Shown here in pieces: positions 58,700 through 62,877 of a stretch of 62,877 nt of DNA. Numbering within the stretch: position 1 is the first letter of the stretch; the number at the start of each line of letters is the position of its first letter. The notes under the pieces are model-generated. The model was given only the letters and a program-made list of their open reading frames with translations. It searched no databases and was not told the DNA's origin. The translations under genes were made by a program, and so were the position numbers. Origin of the DNA: a virus; IMG/VR virus record IMGVR_UViG_3300046167_000556, positions 1 to 62,877 of that record. One strand, written 5' to 3'.

Positions 58700-59305
58700 A
58701 TGAATTTACTAACACAAAACTCTAAACTTAAAAAAACATCAAAAGTACTCGGGCTTCGGGTCTTTAACTTTGGTATTCCTGCCTACAAATCGTCAAGTGG
58801 GAAACTAACGTGCCCAATGGCTGACGGATGCATAAAATTCTGTTATGCCAAGAAAGGAGCCTACATCTGGAGTAATGTAAAACCGGCGTTTGAAAACCGT
58901 TATGAACTTAGCAAGACAGATGACTTTGTCGATGCGATGAATAACGAAATACGTAAGAAGAAACCTGATTACGTGAGAGTCCACGATAGCGGAGATTATT
59001 ACTCTACTGCGTATCTAAAAAAGTGGATCAAGATTGCAAACGACAATCCCGACGTGCGGTTTTACAGTTACACCAATATGATCGATATGATGCTAAAAGC
59101 TTCATTGCCAAGTAATTATGATATAATATTTTCTGATTCAGGAAAGCAAAAACATTTAATAGATGAAAGAAAACACAGACACACCAAAATATTTTCTAGT
59201 CATAGCGATCTTATTTCTGCTGGCTATACTGACGCTTCATCTACTGATCTAATGGCTACTAGATGGTTTAATGATACAAATAAAGTAGGGTTAGTATTTC
59301 ACTAA
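58700..59305 (+). CDS. Gene product 88-like protein (201 aa)
   Basis: The pattern TCPMADGCIKFCYAKKGAYI with VRVHDSGDYYS and later FSDSGKQKHL matches the phage gp88 family (three Cys in the C-P-M..C..C motif). Function is undefined, probably metal-binding. Starts 2 nt after the membrane microprotein. Confidence 0.8.
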   Translation: MNLLTQNSKLKKTSKVLGLRVFNFGIPAYKSSSGKLTCPMADGCIKFCYAKKGAYIWSNVKPAFENRYELSKTDDFVDAMNNEIRKKKPDYVRVHDSGDYYSTAYLKKWIKIANDNPDVRFYSYTNMIDMMLKASLPSNYDIIFSDSGKQKHLIDERKHRHTKIFSSHSDLISAGYTDASSTDLMATRWFNDTNKVGLVFH

Positions 59306-59316
59306 AATAATAAATT

Positions 59317-59481
59317 ATGCACAAAGAACCTTTAAAAATTACATTAGAGTTTTATAATAAAGAAATCTCTACACAAATAGATCATTCAGATTTAACTCTT
59401 GAAGAGCTCCATGAGTTATGGCTAGAAATAGTTAAAGCTATGGGTTACCACCATAAAACAATAAAAGAATTTTATGAGTAA
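59317..59481 (+). CDS. Small acidic early protein (54 aa)
   Basis: MHKEPLKITLEFYNKEISTQ, then DLTLEELHELWLEIVKAMGY; predicted helical. Overlaps next ATG by 8 nt. No family recognised. Confidence 0.6.
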   Translation: MHKEPLKITLEFYNKEISTQIDHSDLTLEELHELWLEIVKAMGYHHKTIKEFYE

Positions 59482-59647
59482 TAATTTAGTATTAAAACAA
59501 ATTAACAATAACGTAAATGATAAACGCAGTATGGAGAGAGAAGAATTAATAAAATTAATAATGGAACGTATCTACACTAGACGCATATACGCTGAGAAAT
59601 TAGCTGACGACATATTGCGTTTATCTAGTTTTAAGCACAGTAAATAA
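59474..59647 (+). CDS. Small early protein (57 aa)
   Basis: MSNNLVLKQINNNVNDKRSM, then EREELIKLIMERIYTRRIYA; helical. Promoter P10 abuts the stop. Confidence 0.55.
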   Translation: MSNNLVLKQINNNVNDKRSMEREELIKLIMERIYTRRIYAEKLADDILRLSSFKHSK

Positions 59648-59680
59648 TTTACAAACACGAACAATAAACGATAATATAAT
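59648..59680 (+). promoter_or_regulatory. Early promoter element P10, shortened
   Basis: TTTACAAACACGAAC with GATAATATA at only 22 nt: five bases are missing between the boxes compared with the other 11 copies. It may be weaker or read differently. Confidence 0.6.
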
Positions 59681-59698
59681 AAACAAAAACAAAAACTT

Positions 59699-59917
59699 AT
59701 GAACAACAATTTTAAAGCGATCTACCAATTCGACTCAAGTGCTATAGTTAACGCTGTGTACAATTACGAAACTCAAAAGTTAACAATTACTTTACCATCA
59801 GGTATATACAACTACGTAAGCGTACCCTATCATACGTTTAGCGGTTTGATTGAAGCTAGATCTAAAGGTAAATTCTTTAACAAATTTATTAAAAACAAAT
59901 TTAACTTCACAAACTAA
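59699..59917 (+). CDS. KTSC-domain protein (72 aa)
   Basis: FDSSAIVNAVYNYETQKLTI, then LPSGIYNYVSVPYHTFSGLI and EARSKGKFFNKFIKNKFNF: the S..I..V.Y......L...SG..Y.Y..VP...F..L..A.S.G..FN.. pattern of KTSC domains, a small beta/alpha fold in phage and bacterial proteins thought to bind nucleic acid or ribosome-linked targets. The first ~10 residues differ from typical members. Confidence 0.75.
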   Translation: MNNNFKAIYQFDSSAIVNAVYNYETQKLTITLPSGIYNYVSVPYHTFSGLIEARSKGKFFNKFIKNKFNFTN

Positions 59918-59918
59918 T

Positions 59919-60383
59919 ATGAATATATTTTATCTATCACACTGTCCTAAAAAAGCCGCACAAGTACAGTATAACAAGCATGTAGTCAAAATGATTCTTG
60001 AAACTGCACAATTGTTATGTACTGCGCATCACGAACTCGGTACGTCAATCGATATACCTTATAAAGCTACACATAAAAATCATCCGTCAGCTATATGGGT
60101 TAGATCATCTGCCGAAGCATATATGTGGGCATACGAACATATGTTAGCTCTAGGAGCTGAGTATACTAAACGTTATGGCAAAGAACATTTGACTATCGCT
60201 AAATGCCGTGAAGTGCTATACACTTTACCTAATGGTATATCTGACGATGCATTTGCTCAACCTCCTCAGTGTATGCCTGACGAATATAAAGCTGAATGTA
60301 GTGTTGATGCCTACTGGAATTATTATGAAAATGAAAAGCACACGGTGCGAAATAGTAACGAACAACTAATAACAAGATCATAA
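59919..60383 (+). CDS. Conserved phage protein (154 aa), unknown function
   Basis: Start ATG 59919; an in-frame upstream start at 59850 lies inside the KTSC gene. Has NKHVVKMILETAQLLCTAHH, HPSAIWVRSSAEAYMWAYEH and PPQCMPDEYK, a conserved His/Cys-bearing phage family seen in many marine phages. Several His/Cys/Asp could bind a metal. Often annotated as unknown; I do not assign an enzyme. Confidence 0.7.
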   Translation: MNIFYLSHCPKKAAQVQYNKHVVKMILETAQLLCTAHHELGTSIDIPYKATHKNHPSAIWVRSSAEAYMWAYEHMLALGAEYTKRYGKEHLTIAKCREVLYTLPNGISDDAFAQPPQCMPDEYKAECSVDAYWNYYENEKHTVRNSNEQLITRS

Positions 60384-60662
60384 ATGACTGAAGATCAAAT
60401 AAATAAGTTAGCTGAGATCATAGCTGTAAAAGTTATGGATAAACTAGTAGCTAAGCAACAAGAGTGGGATAAACAATTCTACGAAGAATTTGAAGAGGTT
60501 AGAAATATTAAACCTAAGTTAAGCGATAAAGCAAAACTAGAAATGAAAATAAAAGAACTAAAAGCGTTACGAAATTCATATATAATGAATGAGAAGTATG
60601 AATTATTGTCTGACGTGGAAGCAGATCTAATTAAACTAGAAAAAGAATTATATAACCTGTAA
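60384..60662 (+). CDS. Small coiled-coil protein (92 aa)
   Basis: MTEDQINKLAEIIAVKVMDK, then a charged helix throughout (NEKYELLSDVEADLIKLEKE). Starts at the previous stop. No family recognised. Confidence 0.55.
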   Translation: MTEDQINKLAEIIAVKVMDKLVAKQQEWDKQFYEEFEEVRNIKPKLSDKAKLEMKIKELKALRNSYIMNEKYELLSDVEADLIKLEKELYNL

Positions 60663-60729
60663 AAAAAATATTTATTAAAAATAAATATATAGAAACCCGA
60701 AAACAAACAACTGAAGCATCGATTACGAA

Positions 60730-60783
60730 AGTGTGACGATAGCTTGTTAATTATTTAATAGTAAGAAGCTAATGTCGCATTAT
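60730..60783. promoter_or_regulatory. Palindromic element, copy C, over the HTH gene start
   Basis: AGTGTGACGATAGCTTGTTA, A/T spacer with AATAGTA, AAGCTAATGTCGCATTAT. It is the reverse orientation of A and B. Its right arm includes the ATG of the HTH gene, so binding there could block both transcription and translation of that gene. Confidence 0.65.
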
Positions 60784-61392
60784 ACAAGAGATACATCTTA
60801 TTTAGAACGTCACAAAATAATATATAGACGAGATCCTACGACTGATAAACCCACAGATATATTTGAATGGGGTTATTATTACGAAGAGGGTACTCGACAA
60901 TGTTATGCATTGTTTAATTCTAAAGCTAAAATAAACACATATAGAGGACTTAAATGGCATTTGTATGTATTATGGTACTTGAATCCTCAAATGGATCAAG
61001 AAGGCTTTGAAGCACTGTCTAAATATATATGTAATAAGAAATGTGGTTTTGTTACTTTTAAAGTTTCAGAACAGTTATTACAGAGCATGATATACGACGT
61101 ATCTTTAATGGATTTGGAAACTCCACCTCCTAATAAGTTGCGTAAAGTAATATTCAAAGACTTTACCGGTCTTGAAATGCGACAAAAGCTTGCTATAGTA
61201 GGTACGTTAGTAGGAAGATCTAAAATATCTAATAGTGAAATTTACGATGCAATGATTTTGATTAATCACGCTGACGAAAAAATAACTATGACAAAGCTAT
61301 CAAACGTTTTAGGTTGTTCTACTAGAACTATATATAGAAATATGAGTAATGAACTTAAAAAAGAAAAAGAACTACTAAACCAACAATTATGA
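60772..61392 (+). CDS. HTH-containing protein, candidate transcription regulator (206 aa)
   Basis: The ATG is in palindrome C. The C-terminal ~40 residues contain TMTKLSNVLGCSTRTIYRNM, a helix-turn-helix with a typical recognition helix (CSTRTIYRNM). The N-terminal 150 residues are alpha/beta with Cys (YICNKKCGF) and no clear family. Placed just before the sigma gene, it could regulate itself and the late operon, both of which carry the palindrome. Confidence 0.6.
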   Translation: MSHYTRDTSYLERHKIIYRRDPTTDKPTDIFEWGYYYEEGTRQCYALFNSKAKINTYRGLKWHLYVLWYLNPQMDQEGFEALSKYICNKKCGFVTFKVSEQLLQSMIYDVSLMDLETPPPNKLRKVIFKDFTGLEMRQKLAIVGTLVGRSKISNSEIYDAMILINHADEKITMTKLSNVLGCSTRTIYRNMSNELKKEKELLNQQL

Positions 61393-61499
61393 CACAAGAA
61401 TTCAACGAATGGATGGCGAAGATAGGTAATATACACTATGCTAATGACAATTTAATGGCAAAAGCATTTAATAGGATAGAAGAACATGAAAAAATATAA
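61389..61499 (+). CDS. Micro-protein (36 aa)
   Basis: MTQEFNEWMAKIGNIHYAND: helical, Trp/Phe-rich. Overlaps the HTH gene stop and the sigma gene start, so it is in the same message. Confidence 0.5.
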   Translation: MTQEFNEWMAKIGNIHYANDNLMAKAFNRIEEHEKI

Positions 61500-62247
61500 C
61501 ATACAAAACTATGTAAGATACAAAGCTGATGTTAAACAATCTATTGCTCGGCTTGAAGGTAAATTTTGGGACGAGTATACTAAAGAAGAACTAATTATAA
61601 AGTTTTTACCTTTAACAGAGAACATAGCTAGAAAGTTTTCAACTTCTGATCAAGCATCAGGAGTTTTAAGTATTAATGACTTAATACAAGAAGGTTCTAT
61701 AGGTTTAGTTAAAGCTATAGGTAAACTAGATATGAACAGAGTAATTGAATCTAACGATCCTGAGAAGACATTAAAATCATTCTTAGCTAAACGTATTAAA
61801 GGATCAATTAGACGCGCTATAGACATTAATAGAGGTAATATTCGTATACCCGAGTACAAGTTAAATGAGATAAGAAAAGACTTTGGTAAAGATAAAGCTT
61901 TAGTAGCTATGTTTTTTAATAGTATATTTTTGAGTATTGATATACCAGCTAATGAAGATGACGATAACTTTGCGTTTCAAATACCAGATGAATCTGAACC
62001 TTATAATATAGCGTTGATGAATGTTTACTTAACTAGCTTATGTAAAAAGTATTTAAGCGATAATGAATATGAAGTACTAAGGCTTAGCTATGGGCTTGAC
62101 TGCGAAAAACTACCAGGCAAAGAAATAGCTGAGGTATTAAATATGACTGGCCCTAGTGGTTATGTAAGAGTTTCAGAGCTTAAAAAGCAAGCTGTGAATA
62201 AATTAATCGACTCTGTTGACCACACGCAAGTGCTTGACTTCCTTTAG
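61486..62247 (+). CDS. Sigma-70 family RNA polymerase sigma factor (253 aa)
   Basis: Region 2: FLPLTENIARKFSTSDQASG, INDLIQEGSIGLVKAIGKLD and FLAKRIKGSIRRAIDINRGN-IRIP. Region 4: YLSDNEYEVLRLSYGLDCEK followed by GKEIAEVLN and YVRVSELKKQAV. It redirects host RNA polymerase. The C-terminal region 4 would read the -35-like TTTACA box of the 12 early promoters; this is an inference. No anti-sigma gene seen. Confidence 0.85.
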   Translation: MKKYNIQNYVRYKADVKQSIARLEGKFWDEYTKEELIIKFLPLTENIARKFSTSDQASGVLSINDLIQEGSIGLVKAIGKLDMNRVIESNDPEKTLKSFLAKRIKGSIRRAIDINRGNIRIPEYKLNEIRKDFGKDKALVAMFFNSIFLSIDIPANEDDDNFAFQIPDESEPYNIALMNVYLTSLCKKYLSDNEYEVLRLSYGLDCEKLPGKEIAEVLNMTGPSGYVRVSELKKQAVNKLIDSVDHTQVLDFL

Positions 62248-62320
62248 ATTAAAGTAAAAATAATTGTAAAACCCTGTTTGTATATGTAATTATATATATA
62301 AGCGATTTAATTAAGAACGA
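62248..62320 (+). promoter_or_regulatory. A/T-rich leader before the ERF gene
   Basis: 73 nt with no copy of the early promoter; contains GTTTGTATATG and TATATATATAAG, possibly a promoter read by the host factor. Nothing decisive. Confidence 0.25.
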
Positions 62321-62834
62321 ATGAACATAAACGAAAAATTAGCGACCATCCAAACGGAGTTCAAATCGAAAAAAAGTAGATTTAACTCATTCGGCAAGTA
62401 CAACTTCAGATCCGCCGAAGACATTCTTGAAGCAACAAAACCCTTTCTATTAAGGTTAGGAGTATCAGTAACAGTCAGTGAAGAATTAATTGACACAAGT
62501 GACTTTCCAATTATTAAGTCAACAGCTACAGTAACCGATGGCAAAGATGCTATACATGCTACAGCTATTGTCGGTGTAGACTTATTACAAAAAGGAATGC
62601 AAATGCCGCAAAAGTTCGGTAGTGCTTCTAGTTATGGAAAAAAGTATGCACTTGGAAATTTATTTCTAATAGATGACACTCAAGATGCCGATCACGGTAA
62701 AGCTGAAAAAGCTAAACCTAAATTAGAGGGTCAAGCGTCTAGACAAAGCTAAAGCTTTCCTAAAAGCAGGGGGAAGTTTAGATGCTATTAAAGGTAAATA
62801 TGAAATACCTGCTGCAACTTTAAAAACCTTATGA
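62321..62834 (+). CDS. ERF-family single-strand annealing protein (about 170 aa), frame broken near 62729
   Basis: N-terminal ERF core: MNINEKLATIQTEFKSKKSR, YNFRSAEDILEATKPFLLRL, ending PQKFGSASSYGKKYALGNLF, the classic ERF signature. One G too many in GGG at 62728-62730 stops it at 62752. Without it, the end reads RLDKAKAFLKAGGSLDAIKG, then KYEIPAATLKTL, a standard C-terminal helix, and its stop overlaps the exonuclease ATG as ATGA. ERF anneals single strands in phage recombination. Confidence 0.87.
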
Positions 62835-62877
62835 CAAGTAAAGAAAAAAAAGAAATCTTAAAAAGATTAGAAAGTGA
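62831..62877 (+). CDS. Exonuclease N-terminus (continues at base 1)
   Basis: MTSKEKKEILKRLES plus two bases; the codon is completed by base 1 and the reading continues through DTRNSKVYKELSGGE into the CDS at 1-508. It shows that the window ends are contiguous. Confidence 0.75.
   Translation, partial: MTSKEKKEILKRLES

Noticed and set aside
1-62877. CRISPR array, integrase, transposase or repressor of a temperate phage
   Set aside because: No regularly spaced repeats and no recombinase or transposase motifs were seen; the HTH protein at 60772 alone is not evidence of lysogeny.

Overview
The window looks like a complete genome of a lytic, tailed double-stranded DNA phage of the short-tailed (podovirus-like) plan, A+T-rich, probably infecting a marine member of the Bacteroidota. 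The host guess rests on TerL and tail proteins of a crAss-like or flavobacterial-phage flavour, A/T-rich leaders instead of Shine-Dalgarno sites, and promoter 3' parts that resemble the Bacteroidota -7 box; it is an inference. The last bases (ATG at 62831) read in frame into the first bases and give one 184-residue exonuclease. The molecule is therefore circular or circularly permuted, and position 1 is an arbitrary cut.

Layout. From about 53.1 kb through the artificial ends to 9.73 kb, genes point right. About 25 small, mostly unrecognised early genes (53.2-60.7 kb) are followed by a helix-turn-helix protein, a sigma-70-family factor, an ERF annealing protein and its exonuclease partner. Then come SSB, a T7-gp4-like primase-helicase, ThyA, MazG-like enzymes, a T7-endonuclease-I-like resolvase, class I ribonucleotide reductase (NrdB, NrdA) and a 2OG-Fe(II) oxygenase. 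A hairpin terminator at 9.75 kb separates them from the convergent late block (52.7 to 9.8 kb, leftward). In transcription order the late block holds tail fibres (a YadA-like 430-residue protein and a 2336-residue protein with an S74 chaperone), GroEL and GroES, small basic proteins, M15 endolysin, holin, a second possible co-chaperonin, TerL, portal, scaffold, major capsid protein, connector and tail proteins, a GNAT protein, and ejected internal proteins. The last of these is a ~2994-residue giant with HExxH and ADP-ribosyltransferase-like segments.

Regulation. Twelve copies of one promoter-like element (TTTACAAACTAAATACGA, then GATAATATA) lie in the early region; in 11 of 12 the two boxes start exactly 27 nt apart. 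The phage sigma factor is the obvious candidate reader. A separate ~52-bp imperfect palindrome occurs three times: ahead of the late operon, at 54.25 kb, and over the start codon of the HTH gene. I see no DNA polymerase, RNA polymerase or integrase.

Quality warning. Thirteen genes, including capsid, portal, scaffold, GroEL and ERF, are broken by a total of 20 single-base shifts. Every shift can be placed in or beside a run of 2-10 identical bases, and 18 of the 20 are one base too many. Restoring them gives full-length proteins with exact start/stop junctions. I read these as sequencing or assembly indels and annotate each gene as one CDS, stating where the frame breaks.
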